IMG/VR virus record: IMGVR_UViG_3300043449_001524
Span: 1 to 40,851 of that record
Length of the DNA: 40,851 bases
Direction: 5' to 3' (one strand)
From: a virus
In this document: piece after piece, positions 1-5,881 of the stretch
How the letters are laid out: each line of letters opens with the position of its first letter
How positions within the stretch are numbered: the first letter of the stretch is position 1
The notes under the pieces: generated by a model
Databases searched by the model: none
Seen by the model: the letters and a program-made list of their open reading frames with translations, nothing else
Told to the model about the DNA's origin: nothing
Program-made: the position numbers and the translations under genes

Positions 1-145
1 TTTCATTCCAGATCCAAACGAGGGGGTGGGGGTGGTGATCCCCATTCATTCGTGCATTCGGATTTTTCGGATTCTCTTCCCCCCTCTTTTTTAAAGAGGA
101 AGAGGAAGAGAAAGAGGAAGAGGAAGAGGGTTCGGTTTTGTTCGG
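1..145. repeat. Terminal direct repeat, left copy (circle junction)
   Basis: These 145 bases recur at 40707-40851 with one mismatch (C at 19, A at 40725). The gene crossing them stays open through both copies, so the contig closes into a circle of about 40,706 bp. The mismatch changes one codon from Val (this copy) to Phe (right copy). The repeat may be an assembly overlap of a circularly permuted or circular genome; a true short terminal redundancy cannot be excluded. Confidence 0.9.
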
Positions 146-535
146 ATTCCGTTCGGAGGTTTGTTCGGATTCCGTTCGGGACGAATTTGAAGCTCCAAAC
201 GGTGTCGCAGTGCCATATTTAGCTTTACGCGCTTCAGCACTCTTTTTACCGTTCTCTGATGCAGCGAGCAGAAAGCCCCAACGCTCGTTAGCACCCCTGA
301 CATACACTCCATCGTCCGAACGAACTGCGAACCCGAACCGAACCAAATCCGAACTAAGCGGAAGCCACTCGAACACGTCCGAAGGAATCAGCGACTTGTT
401 TTTCTTCCAGTAGCTTTGACCCAATTCCCAGAGACACGCGATCGCACCCACCGCTATGTGCTTTGGATGCACTGTAGTCATTGCTGCGAGTCTCGGATCG
501 GACCAAAACTCGTTGTCGAGATTGATGCGAGCCAT
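1..535 (-). CDS. Phage replisome organiser / replication initiation protein, N-terminal part (continues at right edge)
   Basis: The gene starts with ATG at 535, which overlaps the TAA of the upstream gene (TAATG), and runs off the left edge in frame. It continues at 40706-40393, giving a full product of about 282 aa. The N-terminal 90 residues (beginning MARINLDNEFWSDPRL) have the look of the winged-helix DNA-binding domain of phage replication-organiser proteins. A Lys/Ala-rich helix with GKKSAEARKAK follows, then a low-complexity Ser linker (about residues 134-146). The C-terminal part at the right edge carries the conserved Trp-Lys-Ala-Asp and LEGKY signature of phage replication initiators. 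By family it should bind the origin and recruit host helicase or helicase loader. Repeats inside this gene may be that origin. Confidence 0.85.
   Translation of the reverse strand, partial: MARINLDNEFWSDPRLAAMTTVHPKHIAVGAIACLWELGQSYWKKNKSLIPSDVFEWLPLSSDLVRFGFAVRSDDGVYVRGANERWGFLLAASENGKKSAEARKAKYGTATPFGASNSSRTESEQTSERNPNKTEPSSSSSFSSSSSLKKRGEENPKNPNARMNGDHHPHPLVWIWNE
86..179. repeat. Candidate replication origin: polypurine tract plus iterons inside the replication gene
   Basis: A 20-bp direct repeat, TTTGTTCGGATTCCGTTCGG, occurs at 137-156 and 160-179 (23-bp period). TTCGG occurs at 131, 141, 152, 164 and 175, about one helical turn apart. Next to it lies a strand-asymmetric polypurine stretch at 93-130. 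On the other side (316-354) six CGAAC words lie in the opposite orientation. Lambda-type phages carry their origin iterons within the initiator gene, so this arrangement suggests an origin. The alternative is repetitive coding for an Asn/Pro/Ser-rich linker. Confidence 0.5.
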
Positions 536-954
536 TAAAGCACCCCGCCGAACATATCGTACTGACCATTTCGCTCGGAATAGTGAACCAGTGTCGCGGC
601 CTCTTTCGGAGTTACTTTGACGCGTCCTTTTCCGTGGCAGTGCGGGCAGTCTTCAGTCTCCTCTTTCGGAGGATCGATTGGGAGCGCGTCGGTCGCCTCG
701 TAGATATATGCCGATCGTCCCGTGACACGACACGGCCTGGTGCCCACAATCCGGATGACACCCCTTCGTTCGAGTTCAGCGAACCTCGGTCCAATGTCGT
801 GACGCTGTTTGTTTAAGAAGTGCTCTTTCCAGGTTTCTCCCTGGGTGATCGGTCCATGATGAACGATCGCGTCGTACACTTCGAAACGACGTTTTGAGAG
901 AAGACCATTTTCTTGAATTGCGCGATATGCCGCAAGCGATGTTGCGCGTGGCAT
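535..954 (-). CDS. Winged-helix protein with one DnaJ-type zinc motif, first gene of replication operon
   Basis: This 139-aa protein has an N-terminal winged-helix-like region (about residues 10-90). It contains a helix-turn-helix segment around GPITQGETWKEH, a recognition-helix candidate GPRFAELERRGVIR and a beta wing. The C-terminal third has a single CPHCHGKG, the repeat unit of the DnaJ zinc domain; one copy alone has only two Cys and one His, so metal binding might need a dimer. It is the first gene of the leftward replication operon and its stop overlaps the start of the replisome organiser. It probably regulates DNA or acts as an accessory replication protein. Its ribosome binding site (GAGAG) lies in the stem at 964-997. 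Confidence 0.75.
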   Translation of the reverse strand: MPRATSLAAYRAIQENGLLSKRRFEVYDAIVHHGPITQGETWKEHFLNKQRHDIGPRFAELERRGVIRIVGTRPCRVTGRSAYIYEATDALPIDPPKEETEDCPHCHGKGRVKVTPKEAATLVHYSERNGQYDMFGGVL

Positions 955-963
955 TTATTGACT

Positions 964-997
964 CTCTTTCTGTTCGAAATTTTCGGCTCAGAAAGAG
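964..997 (-). promoter_or_regulatory. Hairpin that sequesters the Shine-Dalgarno of the first replication gene
   Basis: CTCTTTCTG (964-972) and CAGAAAGAG (989-997) form a perfect 9-bp inverted repeat with a 16-base loop. In the minus-strand mRNA the arm nearest the gene contains AGAAAGAG, the only Shine-Dalgarno-like sequence before ATG at 954. Folding would therefore hide the ribosome binding site. A second hairpin, GGGGAG/CTCCCC (999-1019), lies just upstream in the same leader. Confidence 0.5.
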
Positions 998-1022
998 CGG
1001 GGAGAGTAGCTAACTCCCCCCG

Positions 1023-1066
1023 GTTTGTCAGATGCGACAAACAGCCAAATCGAACATCAATTGTTC
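1023..1066. promoter_or_regulatory. Two inverted repeats, candidate operators of the leftward replication operon
   Basis: GTTTGTC-6-GACAAAC (1023-1042) and GAACA-5-TGTTC (1052-1066) are perfect inverted repeats upstream of the leftward replication operon. The second has the same 5-5-5 architecture as the inverted repeat next to the cI-like gene (6149-6163) but a different sequence. Repressor or host-regulator binding is plausible. I could not place a convincing -10/-35 pair here. Confidence 0.4.
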
Positions 1067-1120
1067 ATCAATAAATTTTGAAAATCTCAATTACTGATCG
1101 CTGCTCGAAACAAGTCGAGA

Positions 1121-1210
1121 GGTCTGCTCAGGTCTACTTAGGTCTCGTCCGTTCTGAATAGTTCTTGAGCGGTCCAGAGAGATCCAGAGAGTTCTCCTCC
1201 GGTCCAATGT
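1121..1210. repeat. Nine-unit array with exact 10-bp period (GKTCY units)
   Basis: Nine consecutive 10-bp units each begin with a variant of G-[GTA]-T-C-[TC]: GGTCT at 1121, 1131 and 1141; GTTCT at 1151 and 1161; GGTCC at 1171; GATCC at 1181; GTTCT at 1191; GGTCC at 1201. The last five bases of each unit are not conserved. The phase is kept without slippage over 90 bp and no convincing gene covers the region. This fits an ordered binding array for a protein that loads head to tail, such as an excisionase or initiator. It lies about 200 bp from the attP candidate and 55 bp from the replication-operon operators. Confidence 0.7.
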
Positions 1211-1406
1211 GTCAAAGTGTTTTATTTTAGGAAAATTATTCGTTAGCGATTCATGCGTCGGGCGCGATCGCTGATTGTGACGAGAGTCACTGCCCACTCA
1301 CGATCGTCCCGACATTCCAACGTGATGAAGTTCCGCCCTGGTTCCTGGACTCCGGGGCGGTCAAAAAAAGCAGTTTTTCGAGCAAACAAGAAATTTCTTT
1401 TATTTA

Positions 1407-1430
1407 TTGGTAGACGCACAGGACTTAAAA
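1407..1430 (+). other. attP: Candidate attP core: tRNA-Leu D-arm to anticodon fragment
   Basis: Twenty-four bases beginning TTGGTAGACGCAC and ending AGGACTTAAAA match the D-loop, anticodon stem and UAA anticodon loop typical of bacterial tRNA-Leu. The match then stops (GAGTGCG follows), so the fragment has no 3' half and no acceptor stem. It sits 119 bp before the integrase start, where attP sites usually lie. The last 11 bases also occur in the phage's own tRNA-Leu. Inference: integration occurs in the anticodon arm of a host tRNA-Leu(UAA) gene. Confidence 0.65.
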
Positions 1431-1482
1431 GAGTGCGCCAAAATCTGTAACTAGCTGATTTCATTATATTCCACCATAAAAC

Positions 1483-1525
1483 TGGTAGGCGAATGGTAGA
1501 CGAATTTTCCATTGCCCACCTACCA
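1483..1525. repeat. Candidate integrase arm-type sites (TGGTAGRYG)
   Basis: TGGTAGGCG (1483-1491), TGGTAGACG (1494-1502) and the inverted copy TGGTAGGTG (1525-1517) lie between the attP candidate and int. The same word occurs in the core at 1408-1416. Repeats flanking a core are typical of integrase arm-binding sites. They also surround the int promoter/leader and could serve autoregulation. Confidence 0.45.
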
Positions 1526-1548
1526 AAATTCAGCTACAAGCTGCCGCC

Positions 1549-2808
1549 ATGAGTGGGCAAACTCGCAAAAATAAGGTTTCATCCAAAGATGGTCGCGTTC
1601 ATTTCCTCCCCAAAGGTCCGTGGGAAAAAGGTCGAAGATCCTTTTCGCTTCTTCGCGTGGAATGGAGAGATGGCAAGCGCCATTCCGAGTCATTCACTAA
1701 TCCCGAGATTCTGGATCTTAATCGGAGATGGGAAGACAAGCTCGTCAGCCTCGAAGACGGAAAAGCGGAACTGCTCAAACTGCGGGATACTCTTTACGCA
1801 AAAGCGAAAGAAGAACTGCTGAAAAATATGCATCGCGACAACATCGAGCTAATCGAGAAATTTATACGCGAGGTGATTAACCCAAAGGTGGACATTCTCC
1901 CCTGCTCCAGAGAAAGCGAAATCAATGCAGTTTGGCGCATCGGATCAATGATGGAAAAGTCGAGCCTCGTTCGCGCCTCGATTCATGAGATTCAGAGGCG
2001 GCTAAATGCAATCGAAACAGAGGGTGCTTTTAAGCATTGCTACAAAGCGTCAAGATCGCTTCTCAAATTCTGCGGACGATACAAAGACGCGGAGCAGCTT
2101 CGAGTCAAGAAATTCAACGACAGCGCCCCTCCGTATCTAACGATCGACCAGGTCAAAAAGCTCGTTGACTCGATCCCGAATGAAGTGTCCGAGGTCTATC
2201 GATTGATGCGCGAGCTGATCCTGATTTGTTTTAACCTCGGACTCCGGATCGGAGAAGCCCTGGCTCTTGAGAAGACCGACGTCGTTAAAAAGAACGGTAT
2301 TGTGATGGTCAAAGTTGAGCGCCAGCTCACTCGAACAACGGACGCAAATCCAGACGGAACCCGCGTCAGAGGCACTAAAAACCGACGGAATAGGATGGTC
2401 ATTCCACTGGACCGCGACGAGACATTAAAAGCCCTTGCCGCATGGCTCAAAGAGTATCCGAAAGTCGAGGATCGCGAGCGGTATCGATACAAGTCGTCAA
2501 AGCTAGTGCATGACCTCTGTGAAAGACTTTTCGTCCTGCGCGGTGGCGACCAGGAGTCTTCCGAGGCTGATGATTTTTTCTTCTCAGACGCGTCTATTCC
2601 GGACGCAGAGGAGCAGCGCGAGTACAAGGCAATGCATATGCTCCGCGCCTCTCACGCGGTCTATATCATCGAGAAAACCGGGAATGACGTGTTTGCTGCA
2701 AACCAGATCGGAGACAATCCCGAGGTAATGCGGAAGCACTACAGCGGCAAATTTAACACTATGCGTTCGATGGAAACTATGGCATCTCTATTGGAGCAGC
2801 GTTCCTAA
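1549..2808 (+). CDS. int: Tyrosine-family site-specific integrase
   Basis: This 419-aa protein has the expected order: an N-terminal arm-binding region (beta-rich, residues 15-50), a helical core-binding domain (about 95-185) and a C-terminal catalytic domain (195-410). Visible catalytic residues are R233 in GLRIGEALAL, K277 in the beta-hairpin TKNRRNR, H363/R366 in HMLRASHA and the nucleophile Y398 in RKHYSG. The usual second His/Trp of the LGH motif is replaced (IGDN, around D389), a variation seen in some phage integrases. It should integrate and, with an excisionase, excise the prophage at the attP just upstream. It is one of only two clear protein genes on the plus strand. The next feature downstream is a complete tRNA-Leu. 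Confidence 0.95.
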   Translation: MSGQTRKNKVSSKDGRVHFLPKGPWEKGRRSFSLLRVEWRDGKRHSESFTNPEILDLNRRWEDKLVSLEDGKAELLKLRDTLYAKAKEELLKNMHRDNIELIEKFIREVINPKVDILPCSRESEINAVWRIGSMMEKSSLVRASIHEIQRRLNAIETEGAFKHCYKASRSLLKFCGRYKDAEQLRVKKFNDSAPPYLTIDQVKKLVDSIPNEVSEVYRLMRELILICFNLGLRIGEALALEKTDVVKKNGIVMVKVERQLTRTTDANPDGTRVRGTKNRRNRMVIPLDRDETLKALAAWLKEYPKVEDRERYRYKSSKLVHDLCERLFVLRGGDQESSEADDFFFSDASIPDAEEQREYKAMHMLRASHAVYIIEKTGNDVFAANQIGDNPEVMRKHYSGKFNTMRSMETMASLLEQRS

Positions 2809-2818
2809 CTCTTGGTGG

Positions 2819-2907
2819 GCCGGGGTGGTGGAATCGGTAGACACAAAGGACTTAAAATCCTTCGGAGCGAAAGTTCTGTACGAGTTCGAGTCTCGTCCTC
2901 GGCACCA
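2819..2907 (+). tRNA. tRNA-Leu (anticodon UAA), CCA encoded
   Basis: The 89-nt cloverleaf is complete. It has a 7-bp acceptor stem (GCCGGGG with CCTCGGC, one G-U), a D-arm, an AAGGA/TCCTT anticodon stem with loop CTTAAAA, a long variable arm typical of Leu, a T-arm with TTCGAGT, discriminator A and encoded CCA. It starts 11 bp after int on the same strand. It shares the D-arm/anticodon region with the attP candidate but differs at several positions, so it is a separate, intact copy. It could replace the host tRNA-Leu(UAA) disrupted on integration. Confidence 0.93.
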
Positions 2908-2910
2908 ATC

Positions 2911-3195
2911 CTATTCTTTTAGTTCGTCAATCAGTTGAGATATTCGCCATTCAATGATCTGAGCTTCAATCGTATTTGCGCGATAGCACCAGGCTGTAAA
3001 CTCTTTTGCGTCTTTTGGGGACAGCATTATGTTTCCGACCAATTCATCAAAATTTTTATAGGTCTTTTTACCGTGCGAATCGACGCATCGCCCATGACCA
3101 AACCGACCCAGCACACAGCTAGTAACGTCTGGCACTGGATCCTTTCGACAGCTTATGAGGGATAGTAGCGACAGTAGCAGTAGTAGATATTTCAT
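2911..3195 (-). CDS. Small lipoprotein next to int (possible prophage-expressed surface protein)
   Basis: The 94-aa product begins MKYLLLLLSLLSLISCRKDP, a lipoprotein signal peptide with lipobox LISC (Cys16 lipidated), followed by a soluble domain with further Cys residues. The start at 3195 is chosen for a strong GGAGG seven bases upstream; upstream in-frame codons lack a signal peptide. It lies downstream of the early-operon terminator and its stop is 3 bp from the tRNA-Leu. Lipoproteins in the lysogeny region of phages often modify the host surface or exclude superinfecting phage. That role is an inference and the sequence matches no family I know. Confidence 0.65.
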   Translation of the reverse strand: MKYLLLLLSLLSLISCRKDPVPDVTSCVLGRFGHGRCVDSHGKKTYKNFDELVGNIMLSPKDAKEFTAWCYRANTIEAQIIEWRISQLIDELKE

Positions 3196-3269
3196 TCCAC
3201 GCCCTCCAGAGCTGCTTTTGCTAAAGCCGACTGACAGTCGCAATCTCCACCGTGATAAAGTCCGCAGCA

Positions 3270-3461
3270 CTAGCAGTGCGCTGTTGAAATCACTTCAAAC
3301 TGCTCGCGAAGCCGGTTTAACTGTGACTCCAACGTGTGCAGGTAACTAGCATCAACAGTCACCATGCCGCTTGAAAATGCTTCTTTGCTCTTTGCACACG
3401 TTTCGCATTGATTCGGCAGAAATACAAAATGCCCACAGTCACCGATGTAGTAAACTTTCAT
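3270..3461 (-). CDS. Small Cys-rich protein (unknown)
   Basis: The 63-aa product begins MKVYYIGDCGHFVFLPNQCE. C9/H11 and C19-x2-C22 could bind zinc, and a C-terminal amphipathic helix (about residues 42-60) could dimerise. The start at 3461 is chosen because the longer frame would run through the terminator hairpin at 3494-3531. As the gene lies just beyond that terminator it needs readthrough or its own promoter. Its stop is 75 bp before the lipoprotein start, so the two may be co-transcribed. Function unknown. Confidence 0.5.
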   Translation of the reverse strand: MKVYYIGDCGHFVFLPNQCETCAKSKEAFSSGMVTVDASYLHTLESQLNRLREQFEVISTAHC

Positions 3462-3493
3462 CTCATCTTTGTTTCGAGTCTTTTGTCGTCTGT

Positions 3494-3531
3494 AAAATAA
3501 AAAAGCCCCGCAGGACGAATCCCACGGGGCT
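3494..3531 (-). terminator. Rho-independent terminator of the recombination operon
   Basis: Read on the minus strand, AGCCCCG (3531-3525) pairs with CGGGGCT (3510-3504), followed directly by a run of U (TTTTTTATTTT). It lies 22 bp past the stop of the last gene of the leftward recombination operon. Confidence 0.85.
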
Positions 3532-3553
3532 CTCACTGTTTGAGTTCTATTTT

Positions 3554-3718
3554 TTATGAAGCGATTGTCATCTCCAGAAGATCATCTATCTTCTTGCCTA
3601 ATTTTAAAATCTCTATAGCTTCTCTAAGTCTGCGAACTTCTTCATGCAACGCCTCGATCTCTTCATTTTTAAGAATTAGCAGTACGCTGGCTTCTTCGAC
3701 CATTTCTTTCATGCCCAT
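3554..3718 (-). CDS. Small coiled-coil protein
   Basis: This 54-aa product is almost entirely heptad-like charged helix (EEIEALHEEVRRLREAIEI), with Leu/Ile at regular spacing, so it probably forms a coiled-coil dimer. The start at 3718 has GGAGA nine bases upstream; a second ATG two codons later is possible. It is the last gene before the operon terminator and begins 16 bp after the Cys-rich gene stops. No specific function can be read from it. Confidence 0.6.
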   Translation of the reverse strand: MGMKEMVEEASVLLILKNEEIEALHEEVRRLREAIEILKLGKKIDDLLEMTIAS

Positions 3719-3733
3719 AAATCATTCTCTCCG

Positions 3734-3913
3734 TCACTCGCTAACGGCTTTTCGTCGCGAGTGATCATTGCAATATTGTTTGTTTGTTTGTCTGATGAAT
3801 TCCTTGCCGCATCCTGCGATCGGGCAGGTAGTAATGCGACAATGGAAGCAGAGGCCGCTTCGATGCGGAGAACAACGCCTCTGACAACTCTGACAGCGTT
3901 CAGTTTTAGCCAT
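3734..3913 (-). CDS. Small zinc-finger protein
   Basis: The 59-aa product has many paired Cys/His: CQSCQRRC near the N-terminus, CFHC at about 22-25, then CPIAGCGKEF and a terminal YCNDH. The last part reads as a treble-clef-like zinc finger (C-x4-C-GKEF ... YC-x2-H). The start at 3913 has AGGA eight bases upstream. An overlapping frame of similar length (3927-3709) looks more like a gene by length and its ATGA overlap but encodes nothing recognisable; the Cys pattern decides for this frame. Probably a small nucleic-acid-binding accessory protein. Confidence 0.65.
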   Translation of the reverse strand: MAKTERCQSCQRRCSPHRSGLCFHCRITTCPIAGCGKEFIRQTNKQYCNDHSRRKAVSE

Positions 3914-3923
3914 GTCATATTCC

Positions 3924-4127
3924 TCATGTGTCGGAATTGCTCAAAACACCGGTCCTGATCGAAGCGATCCGACGGATCTCATCAATATGAACGAATTTGG
4001 AACGATCTCCTGGCCTCGACACAGTCTTTATTTTCCCTTTCCTTGCTGCTAATCGAACTGCGTTATAAGACGGATATCCGAGGATTTTTGCGACTTCGTA
4101 ATAGTTAAACAGTTGCTTAGTCATCAT
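3924..4127 (-). CDS. xis: Excisionase-like MerR-type helix-turn-helix protein
   Basis: This 67-aa protein has a helix-turn-helix with a wing: FNYYEVAKILGYPSYNAVRL, then RKGKIKTVSRPGDRSKFVHI and a short closing helix. The pattern is that of HTH_17/excisionase (MerR-like) proteins, which bend DNA at attachment sites and bias the integrase to excision. It lies in the leftward early operon, opposite to int and separate from it. The start may be either of two adjacent ATG codons (4127 or 4124). The 10-bp array at 1121-1210 is a candidate target. It could instead be a small transcriptional regulator. Confidence 0.6.
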   Translation of the reverse strand: MMTKQLFNYYEVAKILGYPSYNAVRLAARKGKIKTVSRPGDRSKFVHIDEIRRIASIRTGVLSNSDT

Positions 4128-4149
4128 GTTGCCCACACACACTCTTTCT

Positions 4150-4182
4150 CAGGGGCAGCCGAATTCCGATCAGCTACCCCTG
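4150..4182 (-). promoter_or_regulatory. Hairpin between recT and the excisionase-like gene
   Basis: CAGGGG (4150-4155) and CCCCTG (4177-4182), with inner AGC/GCT, form a strong stem in the 96-bp gap. No U-run follows, so it is not a standard terminator. It could be a processing or attenuation site that separates recT from xis expression. Confidence 0.4.
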
Positions 4183-4223
4183 TCTCTCTACTACTGTTTT
4201 AAGACGTACTACTGGCTTCAGAA

Positions 4224-5111
4224 TTAGTTCAAAATGGCTTTTTCGATATCGGCTTGCGCTGGTGTCCGTTCCTCCACATCTTTTGATTTCTGGACGTCGT
4301 CGCGGGATCTCGCGACTTTCACATGATAGCGACCAGATTGCTGAGCCGGTTTCTCATCCAGCACTTCCGACCACACACTCGACTTCGCAGCCGGTTCTAT
4401 CTCGATCACCGCCGCATTGCCTTGCGACTCCCCTACCTCCGCGAGTTCATCCATCCCCACGGCTTTCTGGATCTCCACCGAAACAGGCAAATATTTGAAC
4501 AGTCTGCGGATGACAGTCTTCTTAGCCATTGCTTCGAAATCTGTTTTCCACGGACCGAAATCGGAAGCCTTTGATCTCTTGCGAATGGCCTCGATCTCGT
4601 CGATCGTCATCACGTCAAACTGTTTCCCGCCATCTCGAAGGAAAGCCACAGCATAGACAGCGACAATATCGCCCTTATCCGCCTCGAAATTAGGCTTATG
4701 GATGATCTGCTCATCCAGACCGTAGCTGACGTCGAACTCATCACAGTCATAAACGACGCGAGCGACGATATGAGTCACCGTTCCGGATCTTCGAGCTAGA
4801 TCGAGGAAGCCGCGATATCCCGGCATAAACTGAACTTCGAAGACTTTAGCCTTCGAATTAAAGAACGGAATCAAGTAGCAATGTCCGAGCGCCGATCCTG
4901 GCTCCAGTCCGAGCTGCGAAGCCTGGATAACTGCACCCAGGAGAGATTTGGGATCGCATTCCAGGAGCTTTGGATTTTGCCGGATCTCAGTCATTGCGAT
5001 GCGAAGCATTCGATCAGCGGTCAAATGCTTCGGAAGCGCCGCCTCGATCTCGGCTTTTGACTTCTGAAATAGTTCGCGAACGTGATTGATAGTAGCTAGT
5101 GCATTACTCAT
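4224..5111 (-). CDS. recT: RecT-family single-strand annealing protein
   Basis: The 295-aa product matches the RecT family. It has an N-terminal helical part with LPKHLTADRMLRIAMTEIR, the conserved central segment SLLGAVIQASQLGLEPG, the GHCYLIPF strand, and FMPGYRGFLDLARRSG. The C-terminal tail is acidic and variable. RecT proteins anneal complementary single strands and, with a partner exonuclease, recombine phage DNA. The start at 5111 overlaps the TAA of the nuclease gene (TAATG), so the two are translationally coupled. The pair replaces lambda Red exo/bet. Confidence 0.95.
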   Translation of the reverse strand: MSNALATINHVRELFQKSKAEIEAALPKHLTADRMLRIAMTEIRQNPKLLECDPKSLLGAVIQASQLGLEPGSALGHCYLIPFFNSKAKVFEVQFMPGYRGFLDLARRSGTVTHIVARVVYDCDEFDVSYGLDEQIIHKPNFEADKGDIVAVYAVAFLRDGGKQFDVMTIDEIEAIRKRSKASDFGPWKTDFEAMAKKTVIRRLFKYLPVSVEIQKAVGMDELAEVGESQGNAAVIEIEPAAKSSVWSEVLDEKPAQQSGRYHVKVARSRDDVQKSKDVEERTPAQADIEKAILN

Positions 5112-5881
5112 TAGTTTTTTCTCCCTTTGCAGATGTTCCAGTACCCACACCACTTTTCGGAGCAGTACCAAGACCCCTCCGGAGCTGGCAGTGCGATGCC
5201 AGCAGTGATTCCCTTATGGACTTGATCAATCGAGTCGAGCAGCCAGTTATGATCCGAGTCCGTCACAACGCCTTCGGTCGCCTGGTATTCTGGTCCGAGC
5301 TTTATTGTAGGTTTCTTCAGAATGTCGAAGACGAATCCCTTGGCCTTCTTCCCACGAATCGCCTCATACGCGATCGAATACATCGCCGGTTGAACTGATC
5401 TTTCGACGACATATGAGCTGGCCCGGGCGCGAGTCGAGGTCTTTGTATCGCGAATGAATCCGTTAGCGTCTGTCAGATCGATCGTGCCACCGAGGTCGAA
5501 GTCACCGTCGAGTTCCAGAACAAACTCTTCCTGGACTGTTTCCGGCTGGATCGTCGGAGCGACGGTTTCAAAGTGCAGCCGCGCCAGTGCGACGGTCTGG
5601 TCTTTGAGTTCGCCGGGACTCTCGTCGTCTTCCAGAACGGTGTCCTTGATGTTCGCATCAAACGATTCCGATGCAACAGTGAGGATCTCGTCGATCGAGG
5701 CGGTCGCGCCCTGGATCTTCTTCACCATGTTCGCTGACACCGCTTTATCGACCGCCGTGCCGACAGTGAGAGCAGCCTTGGGAGGGATCTTAAGCCCCTT
5801 GATGTAGCGGAACTCGTACAACTTGCCGCACTTCAAATAGGAGTGCAGCGCCGACTGGTGGTATTTTGGTCTGTCACTCAT
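5111..5881 (-). CDS. PD-(D/E)XK exonuclease with probable 4Fe-4S cluster (RecB/Cas4-like), RecT partner
   Basis: This 256-aa protein shows the nuclease core: D135 in GGTIDL, D145-T-K147 as the D-x-K motif and Q164-P-A-M-Y168 as the QxxxY motif. One N-terminal Cys (C18) and three C-terminal Cys (C240, C245, C251) match the four-Cys iron-sulfur arrangement of AddB/Cas4-type nucleases. It should resect double-stranded ends to give single strands for RecT, whose gene follows with a 1-base overlap. The start at 5881 forms an ATGA overlap with the zinc-ribbon gene; the longer upstream frame covers that gene and is rejected. Confidence 0.88.
   Translation of the reverse strand: MSDRPKYHQSALHSYLKCGKLYEFRYIKGLKIPPKAALTVGTAVDKAVSANMVKKIQGATASIDEILTVASESFDANIKDTVLEDDESPGELKDQTVALARLHFETVAPTIQPETVQEEFVLELDGDFDLGGTIDLTDANGFIRDTKTSTRARASSYVVERSVQPAMYSIAYEAIRGKKAKGFVFDILKKPTIKLGPEYQATEGVVTDSDHNWLLDSIDQVHKGITAGIALPAPEGSWYCSEKWCGYWNICKGRKN

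Larger units (their letters stand above)
960..1548. other. Intergenic regulatory region between replication operon and int
   Basis: These 590 bp contain the leader hairpins, two inverted repeats, the 10-bp array, the attP candidate and the arm-type repeats. Open frames here (for example minus 1512-1243) run across those elements and have no ribosome binding site or recognisable product, so I do not call genes. Confidence 0.6.

Noticed and set aside
1243-1512. 89-aa minus frame across the attP region
   Set aside because: It reads through the attP core and arm-type repeats, has no ribosome binding site and a product without protein-like pattern.
3709-3927. 72-aa minus frame with ATGA overlap to the excisionase-like gene
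   Set aside because: It overlaps the frame at 3913-3734, whose product has an ordered Cys/His pattern and a better ribosome binding site. The rejected product has no recognisable features.
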